Counted from the stretch's first letter, positions 45,141 to 59,399 are shown. The stretch is 64,000 nucleotides of DNA from Trichobilharzia regenti (GCA_944472135.2 OX235270.1:58781267-58845266), one strand, 5' to 3'. Notes: generated by a model from the letters alone, not told the origin. Made by a program: numbers and translations.

Positions 45141-47334
45141 GCCATTAATATATAACTACCTCATCTTTATCTTACAACCAAACAGAAGATCAATTATGGT
45201 GTACAATTTTGTTGGTGCGCTTCCTGAACACACCGATAAATTAAAAGGATATAAACTGAAGAGCAATATTTAAGATACTTTTTATTGGTCTCAAAATACC
45301 GGAAATCCAAGCTCAACATCTTTCCACTAACTGGAATCTAGAATGACATTGAAATACGACTTATATGTCTATTCAATAAGCGAGTCTTTAGAATATCACC
45401 TGGCGTGTTTGCTAAATAAGGGTACATCCTAAAACAAAAGTGGTTGTGTGTTGTAAGTTGTTAATCTACTTGACAAAAGTCAACTTTAGTCCAAAAGAGA
45501 ATAGTGATCCACTGACTTCAATATTACATGAACGAAACGTTCTAAACTAAATTTAGAATTTTCTTAAAAATGTATTTGATAATTTTAAAATTACCACTCA
45601 CCATGATACTATAAGCTGTTGATGAGATGTGCACTCCTTTATATCTGTGAATGTAGTTTTTATGGATTTATAAAAACACTTTTTCACACGTTTGTTACGT
45701 TCGTCTATTATTATTCTTGTGTACCATGAAATTATTTTAATTTTCAAATGAAAAATATAGTTGGAAAAGCATTACTTTCAACTGTTTTAATTTCAGCAGC
45801 CATAAAACAGTTTTTAATGAGTTCTGTCATGAAACTTTCACGATAATAAAAAATCACTGGAGAATTCTATCCTCAGGTCCAATTTCCTCGGATTTAGATA
45901 TCTCAGATTAAGTAGTGCCCATAATTTTTGCTCACAAATAAAAAGGAAATACTGGGTAGAATTATTCAAAAGAGCAGTACATGAGCTAAACTATTACTGA
46001 ACAAAAACGAACAGTGAAAATAAGTATAAGTGGTGGGTTTATCCGTCACTTTGCTCAAGTATAAAACTGTTTTCCGTCGTTAGGAAGTTCATGTTGCGAT
46101 TAACTGTGGACATAGTTATTATCTGATATTGTTTCAGCCTTCCTTCAAACGACGTTTAGACTTTATTAAGACAAACTTCCGTAGAAGCATGAATTACGCA
46201 TTCAACAAGAGAAATGTCAATCATAGTAATTAGAGTAGGGTAAAATATCTACAGAAAAACTTGCTAATTTATTCACTGTCAGTCTTTGCTGATCCAAGAG
46301 CAGATTGTTTTGCTTTCATTCATATAAATCACTAAAAATGTGTTCCCTGTTACACGGAGTAAAAATTTACGAGCTGTTTGAAATCCAGTAGACATTCAGT
46401 TTTTCTTCCACTTGCTATTTATGAATAGATTATTAAATGGTTATTAGGGGAATATTTTCTTTATTTCTTATTAGATTAAAAATATTTTGGTAGAAATTTT
46501 CAGTCAACAGTGTTTAAAAGGAAATATGTATACAGCAGTCAAAAATGAAATATATTAGTTTGGTAGAATTAAACAAGATTGTGTATCTAATGCACTAGTG
46601 TAAAGTGTAATCCAGATAGTATTTCCTTAGTTATGTTAACGCACAAGACTGACTCTGTTTTTATTTTGTAATAATAAGTGACTGATTTGTAATTTAATCA
46701 GCATTTCTTTCCTTATTAATATGAGCAGTAGTCATCATCAGATGCTGCTCATTATCACTGTCTCTTATTTAATATAATAACAGAGCTTAGCAAGTTCTTT
46801 TAAAATCTCGGATTTATCTTTCCTAAGAAGTATCAAATGTAGTCGAAAATTACCAACTTATGTTTTGTTTAAAAAGCTCGTTCCAGAGATATACCGTTGG
46901 TTCATATGAATGTTAGAAGGGTTCAACTTTTAAAACTTATTCCATAGACGAACACATTAATACAAGGTCACCTAACTTCCAATATGAGAGTTGGAAACTG
47001 TCGCATATATTTCCCGATACATTTCTCACTAATCACTGTATTTTACAAGTTGGTATAGGTGGGTATAACGTCTTAGAACAAAACCTGTCAATTGTTTATA
47101 GCTTCCTGAAATCATTTCCTTCAAAATGCAGTGACTTGCATAAAAGCCGAAAGGCAAAGAATAAGTTTGCCATACATTATATAAATATTGTGTGATTTCA
47201 GTTTTTGTGTTCGTTTGACATAGTAAACAGTTAAATTATTTATAGAACTCGTAGTACTGTTTATTCATCATTACTATTACTATTATATTATTGCTTTATA
47301 TCATGATTTCTGGAATATAAACTGCAGCTGACAC
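45141..47334. other. No gene recognised
   Basis: About 2.2 kb of AT-rich, stop-dense DNA; nothing supported. Confidence 0.4.
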
Positions 47335-47727
47335 TATTATTATTGTTCCCTTGGGTTTCTAGTGGAAAATAGGGCTTCAACTGCACGTCTCCACTTGCTT
47401 CTGTCTTCTACTGTACTTTTCACCTCCATCCATGTTAGTCCATATTCTTTCAACTCCTCATCACACGATCTCCTCCATGTCACCCTTCCACTGACATCCC
47501 ACTCTCCGCTTCCCTTTCGGCTTGGTTCCACTCGAGCAATGGCCTGAAGCGCGCGCGATGTCACCCAGTAGTCTAATCAGCGAGTGTCCAATCCATCTCC
47601 AATTTCTCCTGCATATTTGTTTGTTGGCGATCGCTTCTTGTTTTGTTTGTTTGTTTGTTCCCATAGTTTCTTGTTGGTGATTCTTTCCGGCCTGGCCATC
47701 TGATCTTCAGTATAGAGCGAAGACACT
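47335..47727 (-). pseudogene. SR2/RTE-like LINE 3' end, strongly truncated
   Basis: Last ~390 bases of the RTE family, close to 32230-32865 (same CGCGCGCGATGTCACCCAG word). It ends at an (AAT)n run at 47332-47345. Encodes the final NKQICRRNWRWIGHSLI and TWRRSCDEELKEYGLTWM words in two frames. Junction with unique DNA at GCGAAGAC. Confidence 0.75.
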
Positions 47728-49406
47728 ATTGCACATTATGAACACTTTTGCTGTATATCAAGTTGAGGAAACTCTGGTGTATGCAAAGAATGGCTCCGGC
47801 AAAGTTATCGTCTAGATACTTCTTTCGGGTACGGGTTTTACGGGAAGTGAATTAACAACTGATTTAAAGATAAGTTTCGTCACAAAGAAGAGTCAGCAGA
47901 GACCAAGAAACTATTAGTCAGCATTTTAGAGCATTCTTAAGCTACAGTACTCTCCTATCATCTTGATAATCATTGAACTCAAAATCTTTAGGTTAAGAGA
48001 CAAATACGTTAACAGCTAACTATTTGGTCAAAGTCTAATTCTCAGTACTTCAAAGTGGAGATCATAGATGCAGTGTAATATTTTGTTATTACCTATTGCC
48101 ATAGTAACATAACAATCATTGCACTTAGCAAGCAGACATACAATCATAAAATGTAACAAATAACAATCGAAAGACAGTAGAATGCCAACCATTAGGGCAT
48201 AATAATATAGGTTCGTAATCCTGAAAACCGTTGCACTGTAAAATTTTCATCGAAAACCCTTTTTAATCAGTGTATTTAGTGAAAAATGTAATTGCATATA
48301 TTATTAAGATGAAATAAATTACTTATTGAAAGCACCAATGTGAATGAAAACTCAAAGAAAAAAACAAACAAAAGAATATATTTCTTTCTTGAAAACAATG
48401 CACTCTTTTATTTTCTTCAAAAGAAAGTCGTGCACGTCGCTAGTTATTATGACTCTCTCTCTCTCTCTCTGGTTTTAAGTACCCGAACTTCAAAGAGAGT
48501 TAGTTACTGACAAAATTCCCATCTCAATAATTGTTTTGTCTTTTCGTTTGTTCACTAAACTCCGGGACTGCAAAAAACTATATCCTTTGTAAATTAGAAT
48601 TGTGTGACTAAATTATTTGTCGCTGTTTACGTGTCTGGACGGTTAAAACAGTGAATGAACGCGTTAATAAATGAATCAGGTGTGTTTATAATATTTATTG
48701 GGTTTTCTGTAATTAATATATGAGTTAAAATATACATTAACTTTCTTGTGTAGATGTTATTGGCCTAAACTGCAACTGAACGAATAATATTTGATTACCA
48801 TTATCTCCCCCAATTAAGAAAATAGGTTATGTTGAACCGTAATTGATTTCATTACTGTAGAATAGTTATATAAAATGTTGAACCTAAGATAATGATGAAA
48901 CAATAGAGATTTTGAATTTAGGCGAATGGTTTCGATTTGATTGTGTCCTCCGAAATGACTAGTTTAATTTTTAAAAAGCTTCTATCGTTATTCTAGACAA
49001 TTTCTTATCTGAATTCTTCATGAGTGATCTGATCATCGTATAATCAAATCAACGACTTCATGATGAAATGAAAATGTTCTCAAATTTATGCGACAAGTGA
49101 TAATTTACATTGAGTGGTCAAAAACTAATTGACGCCTCTTAGAACTTATATTTTTATGTGTGAATCGAATTGTGGATTCTTATAGCATCTGTTAAATTTG
49201 AAAATAGTATTTGTCAAGGACTTCTTTTTTCTACATGTGCCAAAAGCTGAGAAGCTTTCGATATCGGTTTCGCGTTTTTATTTTACACTTCTTGGGTAAC
49301 AGTTTACAATTAGATTCTCTAACATTTCAAGCAGTTTCAGACCGTATCACAAATTCCATTTTTATTTTGCACTTTACATAGTGGTGAAACTAATAATGAT
49401 AACATA
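47728..49406. other. No gene recognised; short (CT)n at 48455-48471
   Basis: AT-rich spacer with one CT microsatellite. No ORF or repeat family identified. Confidence 0.4.
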
Positions 49407-49925
49407 AATAAGAGAGAATATAAGGCACCTACATTTCTACCATATAACGAAGGGACATCGAAGGCCCTACATAGGTTTCACAATAAAGCAGAAATCAGGG
49501 TGGCATTCAAACCTGTGAATTCACTCAAAGACAAGCTCTGTAGGCTAAAGAACCCAGTGAACCCAATTAGACAAAATAATATAATTTACCAACTACCTGG
49601 CAATGACTGTGAGTCAGATCAACTATATAGGTCAAACCAGTAGATCAGGAGTAGTGAGATTATCAGAACATCATAATTTAGCTAAAGTTAGAACGATTGG
49701 TCCCACGAAGATAAGTAATTTAGAAAACAGCTCAGCGCTATATTGCACTGCATGCACCAACGCACAACCACACAACAGGGTGGGATAAAGTCGAAATCCT
49801 AAAGAGTAATATAGGTAGGTGGAGAGAGAGATTGATTACTGAATTCCAGTTCATCGAGTCTACACGCAACGCATGCGACAAAAATGACTCAACGCAAATA
49901 CCAGAGATATGGAAGATATAATTAC
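49407..49925 (+). pseudogene. Penelope-like element fragment, second lineage
   Basis: Reading NKREYKAPTFLPYNEGTSKA, EIRVAFKPVNSLKDKLCRLK, NPVNPIRQNNIIYQLPGNDC, then after a frameshift YIGQTSRSGVVRLSEHHN and, after another, KSNIGRWRERLITEFQFIES. This is the entry and GIY-YIG domain (IYQLP...YIGQT.R) of a Penelope-like element of the Neptune-like type, different from the fragment at 39010. Two frameshifts; inactive. Confidence 0.75.
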
Positions 49926-50115
49926 CACCATTCAGTCATATCAGAGGAGGATAATAAATAATCTTAAACTTCTATTTCAATTCACATACATCATTACATT
50001 CTAATAAGTTACTTATTTTGACTATAAAAACATCGTATTTCCCATCTGACTGTACTTGATTGATAACAGTAATATTATTTCTGAATGTATATTAAATTAT
50101 ACTGACTTTTAATGG

Positions 50116-50363
50116 GTTGCGTCGGTGGCACAGCGGTTAGGAAGCTCGCCGACCATGCACATGGTCAGGGGTTCGATCGCCGGCCACGGGACACACTCCT
50201 TTACCTCGTTAAGCCAAAAATAATGCTGGTAAAGAGGAAAGGTTGGGCATGAGGCTAGCAACCCCATCCTGTAAAAATAAACACTGCTACAGAAACTTCA
50301 AGCCACTAGCTTGAAGTCCTATGTTCCACTGGGGAAAGTGAAGGAAAAAAAGAAAGCAGAAGA
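50116..50363 (+). mobile_element. tRNA-headed SINE with RTE tail, copy 3
   Basis: Head GCGTCGGTGGCACAGCGG, B box GGGGTTCGATCGCC, body and CCTATGTTCCACTGGGGAA end as in the other copies. Flanked by TTTTAATGG (50107-50115) and TTTTAATGG (50365-50373), a 9-base target duplication. It splits the 3' region of the Penelope-like element. Confidence 0.85.
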
Positions 50364-50379
50364 TTTTTAATGGAAGTAG

Positions 50380-50480
50380 CAGTTGTGTGAGTGACTTGAT
50401 ATGATAATGAGTAATACTTTGTGCTCAAAACGTCATCAGTTGATATTACTGTACAAAACTGTGTGATTTATCAGATTAAA
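50380..50480 (+). repeat. Penelope end-like repeat with CAAAACGTC hairpin
   Basis: GATATGATAATGAGTAA, loop, GTGCTCAAAACGTCATCAG, then TTGATATTACTG and TGTGTGATTTATC. Same order as 33025-33125 in the other orientation: GAG pairs with CTC before AAAACGTC. It follows a Penelope-like ORF on the same strand, separated only by the SINE, so it is probably that element's terminal repeat. Confidence 0.45.
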
Positions 50481-51654
50481 ATCTTATCTATAATGGGATT
50501 CTGAAGGCACACTTTATGAGACTGAAAATGATGACGACGATAATAATAATAATGCAACTCTAAGTTTTAGTGTAAAGACAACATCGCAAAGGAGTGTTTC
50601 ATTCGGAAAAAGTTTAATGCATTACAAAACTTCAGGTACAAAATCAGACATAAGACGACAAATATGAAGTGCCAATAGCATTCAGCTTTTTTTTTAGGGA
50701 AAATATTTTCGTCTAATTACTTTTTGTTGGGTAACTGGAAAAACAAACCGTAATAAGTACTGTACACGCATACCATCATCCTCATCATCCTCATTAGTTG
50801 ACAGAAAGAGAATTGAATAATAACACAAATAATATGTGTGGGAAAACAAGAAATAAAAAAATTTAAGTGAGTAGAGCAGGGCAAATTCTTAGTAATTACT
50901 TTTCACTAAGTAAAAAAAAGAAATCAACTGTAAACAAGTGTTAAACAGTTAATCCTGAATAGACCCTTATTTTAAATGATTTTTATAACTGCCAGTGCAT
51001 ACTGTTCGGATGAAAATAGGAATTTTTAGATTGTGTTTGGGCTGTTTATTTTGTCTTTGGAAATCTTTATTCCCAAGTAGTGTGAAAGTGAGAAATATTT
51101 TGTTAATAACATTTATGTAGAAGTAAGCCTACTACTGTTTTTCAGCTTTTTCTTTTCAATCTTTAGTTATAACTAAAAATTTGTGTTTATAAAGTTTCCA
51201 TGAGCGCCATGTTTTAGTTGTCCTTGTATGATGCAGAAATGATATAGAAACTAATATAAAGTACTGTCGACAATTCATTTAAGAATAAGTGATGTTTGTC
51301 TGGGTTATAAGAAAATAACAAGAGTAAAAGATCGTTACACTGTCGAAAAAAACAGTGTGAAGTGTTCTATGCAGTTTAAAAACTATTGAAGCAGTTCGCA
51401 ATCATTTTTCGATTTCCATTCCATTAAACTTATTAGTCAGGGTCTTCAATAAATCATATCAAACATGGTCACATTGTACAGTTGTGTTTCACAATTTAAG
51501 TCACCAAAGCACAGCTGGCAGCCTGCTTAAATCCCTGGACTAATTGAATAATATCCAACACAATATATCATAGTTTTTTTTAAAATTCTTTTTCTTTTAA
51601 CTGTTCAATTATGTACTTGGATCGCAAAGCCTAGTCACACGAAATACCGGCTTC
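50481..51654. other. No gene recognised
   Basis: AT-rich spacer; nothing supported. Confidence 0.4.
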
Positions 51655-51975
51655 AATTTTTCAGGGACAGGAGAGTACTGGGCAGCTGTTCATATCGTCC
51701 CTGTCTGGGACTCTTCAGCAGTACGCACCCACCGCCAGCGTTCGAACCCAGGACCTTCTGGTTACAAGGCGATCTTTTAGACCATTAAGCCACTGGGACC
51801 CAATTCAATAACCCATGAATTCCAATTTCTATCAAGTCACTACATAGCACGACTAATTCGCAATGTCTTCTTTGATGAGTTACTGCCTCACATTTAACAG
51901 CTGTCATGTACTACCGGGTTTTCCAGTGTTTCTCTAACTGATGTCAGCTCATGGTGAAATCCTCTCACCAGTAAT
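51655..51975. mobile_element. Inverted-repeat tRNA-like element, copy 2
   Basis: Minus-strand arm 51675-51840: head GGGTCCCAGTGGCTTAATGG, B box GGGTTCGAACGCTGG, body GAGTCCCAGACAGGGACGAT; its leader reads GGAATTCATGGG as at 17835. It is followed by a plus-strand tail (51915-51965) with TTTCTCTAACTGATGTCAGC and GGTGAAATCC. The two pieces are in opposite orientation, as in 17397-18040, but the arms are unequally preserved. Confidence 0.6.
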
Positions 51976-54389
51976 CAAAACATTTCATTCACTATTACAA
52001 AGCCATAAAAAACATTTTATTTTTATATTATAGTACGCAGGTGATTGAGTTGACGAAATAAAATTGAGCTCATTAATTTAATGCGACTTTGTGCACAATT
52101 TCCTATTACGGAAAGTATATTATACACTCAAGTCAATGTATTTTGAATCGAAATACTCAATAAACTACATTAATCTAAATGCTTTTGAAACCGACCTTAC
52201 TTTCTGCTGCTATCATACTTTGACAAACAGAATGGGTCAATCTGACATTGTGTACAAGTTGGATCATCTGTCAACTGATGACCTCATAACAAATCTTGTT
52301 AAAAAAGTTTTTATTGGTTTCATTTTGAGTTAACGTATGTGTGAGAATACTTGGAATTTTCATCGAAAGATATAGCAGCTGTATTAGAATTAAACTGTTT
52401 TTCAAATGTGTTAGGAATGTAGTTATCTCGACAGAAATAACACTTCATAGTTTGTGGAAGTGAGTGTTAAGGGAAACCCCAGAAATTCGAATTTTTATTC
52501 GGATCTTAATTTGAGGAGTTGAAGTGCAGTGAATACAAGTAGCACATGATTCTCTAAAGCTTATGCAGTGGCTCTTTCTTTCCACTTCTGAGTAATCTAA
52601 GCATTCGTCAAAAACGGATTTACAGTAAAAAGAGATTCTTCATATATGCAATCTGCCAGCACTTTTCTCAGCACTTGTGCTGATCCATCTAAACTTTATA
52701 AAATTATTCTACTATGGAAATAAACTTTACTGCAGTGGTCAGAGTCTACTCTTATATCAATAAGATAGCTTCTTTCAGAGCAGGTGCTATGAATTCACAT
52801 TAACAGTTTAAATCCCTACAATTTAAAGAGTTAAATGTTTATTTATCGTACTTAAATGACGTTATATAAATAAAGAAAAAAAAACAATGATTGGTAATTT
52901 ATTTCGATTTTATCATAATGAAACATGTCACAGAATTGTATACCAGTTATTAATCTGATTTGTCTTATCCTATCTCATTTAAAAGCAATTATGATTAATT
53001 CATTTTTGCTAATGTTGACTTAATTGTGATTATGCACTAACTACAGTGAAATGTAACACCAATGCAGATATGAATAATGCTTTAGATAATGTATGTTGAG
53101 AAGTCATTCTGCACTGAAATTTTAAAAAGATTCTAGGAGTTGACGAGGTGGGTTGTTTGGTATTGAAGCTTAGTCAATTGTCAAGGTTGATATAACTATT
53201 TGAGAGATTGGAAAGCGCTTCCTAAATAAATCCTTTGTAAAGTTTATCAAGAAAATGTGTTCCCCACAGAAATGTATTTAAATAATGTCTGACATAAAGT
53301 TTATTATCGTAAACATAGCCCATATGTAATAGATTGTCCATAATCATCTATTCATCTGACAAGTTTTCATTTACTTTTGATGTATTTTCTGTAGTCCAGA
53401 TCTCATCGTCAATACACTTGACCATATTTGTAGGTTAATAACAGTATAACTGATAGTAATAGTACTATAAATGAACTTATAATTGAGTTTTTGTTCTTTT
53501 TTATTCCATCTCAGTACACAAATTCAGTATAATAGCTAATTCCTTAATGCGTTAGATTCGCCTGAAGGTATTAACAAACAGTTTTGTTGGAATTCGAATG
53601 AGGCCACAGTCAATGAACGTCTTAACGGTGTTACCTATTAGACTGCAAAATAAATGGAGTGAAAGTAAAAATGTTTTATTTACTGGATATATATGCAAAA
53701 CGGTGGTCAATCTGACCAAATAGTTAAAATTTGCTTTTACTTATTTTCACTATCCTTACTTTATTAAAGACAAGACTTTCGTTTGTACAATTGAATGCCC
53801 TATTTGTGTATGTTTGTTATCTCTAACGTACATTTATTTACTTAAGAATTTTTAACGAAAAATAATATTGAGCTGTCTGAATGTCAGATTAAACTGTAGT
53901 TAAGACCTAGTACAACCATATCCGAAGATCTCGGTTATCATTCACGAAACTAAGCAATTTTCCTAAGTATCATTGTCTAAAGTTCACGTAGAAGATGTGT
54001 TTCACGCACTTAAGAAAGCTCAATCATTGTTGATTCATCTTTCTGAATGCTCAGTTCACTGTGATTGTGTTTATTTACATGATTTGTCAAATCAGCCTTA
54101 TGCACTTTCGGCATACCCATTTAACTTTAGGCCAATTCACATTACTCTTTCTCTAACTTTCTATATTTTTCCCTGTATATAACTATTTTCCATAGACTGA
54201 GTCTATTACAGTTTCCCAGTAAGGGATATGAATGACAAACTGGTATCAGACAGATCAGGAAAACAACTCTTAATGTATCTAAAGGCGCTTGGTAAAACGA
54301 ATTAGGCGAGAGAACTCTATGCAGAATTCCACATGTTTAATGTTTTAGTGATTGAAAGCAGAGTGTAAAGGCCCAATGAACTACCCAAG
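51976..54389. other. No gene recognised
   Basis: About 2.4 kb of AT-rich spacer. ORFs 52091-52333 and 53973-54182 lack homology; the latter starts at TTG without a convincing acceptor. Confidence 0.35.
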
Positions 54390-55345
54390 GCAACGTGGGT
54401 TTTATCAGATGGACGCTTCAAAAAACGAACAGACTTTATCTCAATCTTAAGAAAGTGGACGCGCACTTTAGTAGACGCATGATCGACGAGAGGAGTAGAT
54501 TGAGATTCAGTGCGAGGGGGGTTTAAGCTCAAAATAACAGCTATCAGAGAAAATAATGATAGACTACAACTCAAATTCATCAGTAAAAGAGAATACAACT
54601 GCAAAATACGCCGTAAATTCAGTCATCAGCTTAAAGATAGAGGGGAAATCTGACTAGAAGAAGACTGCATTTCTTTGAAGGCATGGTGGAACGAAACCTT
54701 TGTAGACATCTTAGGCAAGAGAAATAGGTAAGAGAATGAGGGGCTTAGTACAGACACCTGAAGGGTGACAGAGAAGAGTTATGAAGCAGAAGTTGAGCAA
54801 GTACAGAGATGAATAACGAAAGCAGAAGCTGAGAATAGCCTACTCAGAAGTGAGCGAATGAATGAAGAAGAGTTCCCGGAAAGATAAAGGACGCTGTGAT
54901 GACACGCTGATAACTGAATTAGAAGAGACCGCGGGTAAGATGGCTAAAAATACTATATCAAATAACCAGGACGCCATCAGATAAGGGATCAACGCAGATG
55001 AAGCCAGTGACAGATGGTCAAGGAAACAAGCTCACCAAAGAGGTGAAACAGAGGAAACAGTGGGTCGATTTCTTCAAAGGGCTCTTGAGTCAGCCACCAC
55101 CTACATCTTGTCCAGAAATCCAACCAACAGACATAGGACTGCCAATGAACACCGGTCCTGCAAAGAATAGAAGCTTTGAAGGTTATAAAATTATTTAAAG
55201 CCGAGAAACCTGCTAGATCAAAGAGAATATCTCCAGAAGCACTGAAAACGGACCCAGAAATTTTAGCGGTAGGCCCACACTACTAATGAAGAATGTGCAG
55301 GAGAAAGAAAAGGTACTTACTGATTCCGAGATGGGCTGTCCAGTC
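54390..55345 (+). pseudogene. SR2/RTE-like LINE, internal fragment
   Basis: Degenerate endonuclease-to-RT linker. The frame 54998-55198 reads MKPVTDGQGNKLTKEVKQRK, QWVDFFKGLLSQPP and DIGLPMNTGP, the standard RTE linker; then SRSTENGPR- and EKEKVLTD-like words in shifted frames. Both ends are cut: the 5' side fades near 54390 and the 3' side ends at the junction CCGAGATGGGCTGTCCAG. Confidence 0.65.
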
Positions 55346-56559
55346 AATCTAATCATTAAATTTAATCTCATATACAAATGGAATTTTTATTTTTTGTATA
55401 CAATATGTAATTTGGTAATTCATTGGTGATAGAGTTTAGCGTCTGACAATTGATATAGTAAGTGTGATTCTGCAGGATATAAACTGAAAAACTTTTGAAT
55501 GTGTTCATTTAATGGATGATGCATCCTATTATCTTTGATCATCATGAATTGAAACTCTCGATCATTAGCTAGAAAGAAAGAAAAGTATGCAAAACAGTCT
55601 TATAAAAACTGTGCACTGTTATCACCGTAATGAATAACACATTGTGTGTTACGATGAATTATTTAAATCAAATTAGTAAAACCAAAGCGTGCAATATCAG
55701 ATAATTATCTCCCCTTTTATTCTAATAAACTTGTCTACAGAAATGAATACAATCAATTTCCTTCATAAGGCTTCTTTCTTAAAAAGGACTAAAACCGTTT
55801 ATTATGTTCCTCCGACCTAATTAATGAGAACCATTTTTTTCACAAGGTAACTACAATTGTATAAAAAAGTGTACTGAATATTGTTAGATTTAATTAATCA
55901 AATGGGAAATAAACTGTGTATAAGATGTGCAAAAGTTTCATTATTTCAATCAAATGTCCCTGAAATCTATGATGCTTTAAATACCACTTAACAATTCTAA
56001 ACTAACACGTATGAATAGACAATGTTAAGTCTTGCGAAATCCTGCTTCGAGAGAAAAACATTTAACAAGTATTTGATGAATATAAAATTAAAGCGCTCTC
56101 ATTTGGCCTAAAGGTATTTCTAAAGTATTCATTTATAAAACTTTGGTGTATCACGATTGATTTCTTCACTAGTCTGTACAAGAATAAGAAAAAAGTTAAA
56201 ACAGGGATTTTTTAAGAAAAATAGAAAATAACACTTAAAAAATGAAATAAATAATTAGATTGAAGTGTTGATCGGTATCGACATCAAGACCTCAGTCACT
56301 ACATAATCCTTGTTACTTATCACTTGTAAACAATACTGCCTATATAAATTTGTGCAAGATAAAATCAATAATAATTAGGACAGTCATTAAGGAGAGTGAA
56401 AGTAGTGGTGTAGGTCTTAAAATTAGCAAAGCAAATATCTATAATGACATGCAGTTTTTCATTTGACTACAAAACTGTAGAGTACTTCATTCCCGTATCT
56501 TGAGTATATGAATCAAATGTCTACTGAACAAACACAAATTTCGTTAGCTTGCAGGAACT
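55346..56559. other. No gene recognised
   Basis: AT-rich spacer. Confidence 0.4.
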
Positions 56560-56900
56560 TGAAAAGCATTTGTAAACCAGCGAGTATTGGACAACTGGTC
56601 CGTCCTAGTTTGTGACTTTTCAGCTGTATGCATCCTTCACGTTGGCAGTGAGGACAAGTACTCAATAGTGGTCACGCCAAAATCACGAACTGGTAGAAGT
56701 TGGAACTCAAGTGTTTCTGGATAACCTCCCAGTGTCTGAATGGTCTACAAGATTGCCTAGTAAACGGTAGACTCTGAGTTTGAACCCTGGTGGGTGTATA
56801 CTAGTGAAGAGTCTCAGACTGCAGTAAAACAACTGTCCAGCACTCCCTGGTTTTTCATTAGTTCTCTAACTGATGTCAATTTCTGATAAAAAGATTGAAA
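56560..56900. mobile_element. Inverted-repeat tRNA-like element, copy 3
   Basis: A short minus-strand body piece (56578-56635: GAGTATTGGACAACTGGTCC, reverse of the body) is joined through a linker (GAGGACAAGTAC, GTGGTCACGC) to a plus-strand arm with head TCCCAGTGTCTGAATGG, B box GAGTTTGAACCCTGG, body GAGTCTCAGACTGCAG and tail GTTCTCTAACTGATGTCA. The linker words are the same as at 17750-17815, so the inverted arrangement is a property of the family. Confidence 0.6.
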
Positions 56901-58735
56901 TAAATCAGCCCTTTACAATCTAACTTCTGAAAATAAATTTCACCTTCGGTTCACACAATATAACTTCTCGCCTATTCACTGATATGGAAAACAGTTTTGA
57001 GATCTTTCTTTCAGATGACATTTTTCTTTTTGCAGGTATCCTTTTATGACAATACTTGATGTTATGGGGAAAACATTAATATTATCAGACTTAAAACAAC
57101 TTTCGGTGTAGAACTAGTAAAAAATACACGATCTATTTGAAAAGGAAAAACATGTCACTTGGAACAGTGTCTTGTTAATATTGAGAGTTAAATTGTCACT
57201 GTTACATAGTTTTCAGTTTTTGCGATGTAATACTGTGTTCTACTTACATTACTCGATAGGAAGTGTTCAGTAAATTAATTTTTTGTGATAATATTATTCC
57301 GTGTCAGATTTTATTTGACTCAACTATTCTTATTTTCATTTCAACCAGGAGACCACCTAATAATAATCAATATTCTAAGTGCTTAAAACTATTGCAGTGG
57401 TCGTCTTTCCCCTCACTGAATTATTCTTCACCACTTTTTTTTGCTTAAACCCTCGATATTCTATCAACTAATTCCATTTAACTAATGATGAGGTGAATGA
57501 ATTGGAACATGTAGTCTTCCGAATAAGAACTTGTTGTCCATGTAAGAAAGAAAATGTTAATATCCAACATTCACTGGGAAAAATGTTTCTCTCCCTCTTT
57601 TTTTAAATACCTGTTTTGTGAAACAACTGCTGTGTTTGTGATTCATTGCATATAACTGGGTTAATAATTTGTTAAACAATCTAACTGACATATTTGGTAG
57701 TAATATAATACTGCTGATTAAAACTATGGTGGGTAGTTATTTCTGATGAAAAACCCAAACGATGAAAAACAAACGTGTTACTTATTTTACACGAAAAGTA
57801 GATTCTTATTCACTTTTTGTTTAGACGTAGGGATTGTAGGTAGTGCGGAAATATTATTGTTTTTTTTTTAAAACAAAAAGATTTTATCTGAGATGCAGAA
57901 ATTTAGTAGTGTAAATCAGAATCGAAAATATTCATTCACAGAAATAACAAACATGTGAGTTTACGTGAGATAAGCAGATAGTTGAAGGTGTAACGTAAAC
58001 TCCATCATCTTACGAGGATACATTGAAAATAGACGTCTAGGTGATATTATGTTATTATCAGGAAAATATAATTAATCACTACAACAAATTTCCACGTATT
58101 TTACTGCACTTAGTTAAAAGTTACTTTCTTGATTTTTAGAATAGACCAATTCTAATTTCTCTGAACTGTTTATTTTGGAAACAGTACTTTGAAGGAAACT
58201 GTTCGGAATTATCGTTATATAAAGCATACAACCGCTTAAGACAAATAACAGAGAAACTGAATAATTTAGCAAAATAACTTATCGTCACAAATTCGTTGAC
58301 CTGAATAACCATAAAGAGAATACATTTTAAAGTGAATACTGGTTTATTTCAGTTTTGAAAATATGTCAAACTCTCACTGAATTCCGCTAGGTTCTCATTT
58401 GTTTTATCAATACAGCGTCATATCGACCAGCGCGTATTTTCTGAAACGAAACGACCGCATACACTTTGTTCAGATTTGACACGACATTGCTTGGAATTTC
58501 ATCATCTGCTGAGAAACCACCAGATAAAGTTAAACAGTACTATAATCGGTTACCATCGACATACCCCGTTATACTCAGAATTTCCTATTATCCATAAAAA
58601 GTTGTTATCAGTATAATAAAAAGATGGTACTAACTCGAAAATTTTCCTGGATGCCACTAACTAACCAGCGCCTATTGTCAAGGTCAGTTCATGAAATTTA
58701 GAACCTAACCACCAGTTAATGGGAACAATGTTACA
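56901..58735. other. No gene recognised
   Basis: AT-rich spacer; short ORF 57263-57448 without homology. Confidence 0.4.
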
Positions 58736-59399
58736 ACAGAATCTCGCCTAGTTTACTAGCTCGCTTGCTTTCCTGCACCACAAAAGTTATCAAAATGCTA
58801 GAAAAAATTTATTAAAAAAATACAGAAGATTCAAATAAATAAGATTATTCTTGACTGGAATCGGAGAGAAAAATGATGCCGGTCGGTGAAAATTTTCAGG
58901 AAACCAGTCAGGCGATGTATCTTCTCACAACAAAGGCAATAATAAGAATGGGGACGTGGGATGTCCGTACAATGTACGGGACTGGGAAGGCAGCCCAGGT
59001 GGGCATAGAAACACGAAGATATGGTAAAGAAGTGCCGTTTGTCTGCCAGAGCAAATGGAACGGATGTGGATTGTCCAAATTGTCAACTGGAGAGTCAATA
59101 GTCTACTCCAGTCTGGTGATCCAGACGACAACCACGAGCACACTGAGGCAATGACTGACCATCATGATATTAACAGTGGCATCCAAAGCCTTAATGTAGT
59201 GGGAATCAATATCATCCAGGATCATGACAGCAAGATTCAACTTCAAAGTAAGGAAGGCAACAGTTATCCAATGGCACGCTTTACAAACAACACGGCACAA
59301 GAAAAGAAGGAGGATTTTTACGGAAAACTACAGACAGTAATGAGCGACATCCCATATGGAGACATCAAAATCATCATGGGTGAAACGAATGCCAAACTA

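Noticed and set aside
53973..54182. Possible coding exon
   Set aside because: Starts at TTG, stop immediately upstream, no convincing splice acceptor or homology.
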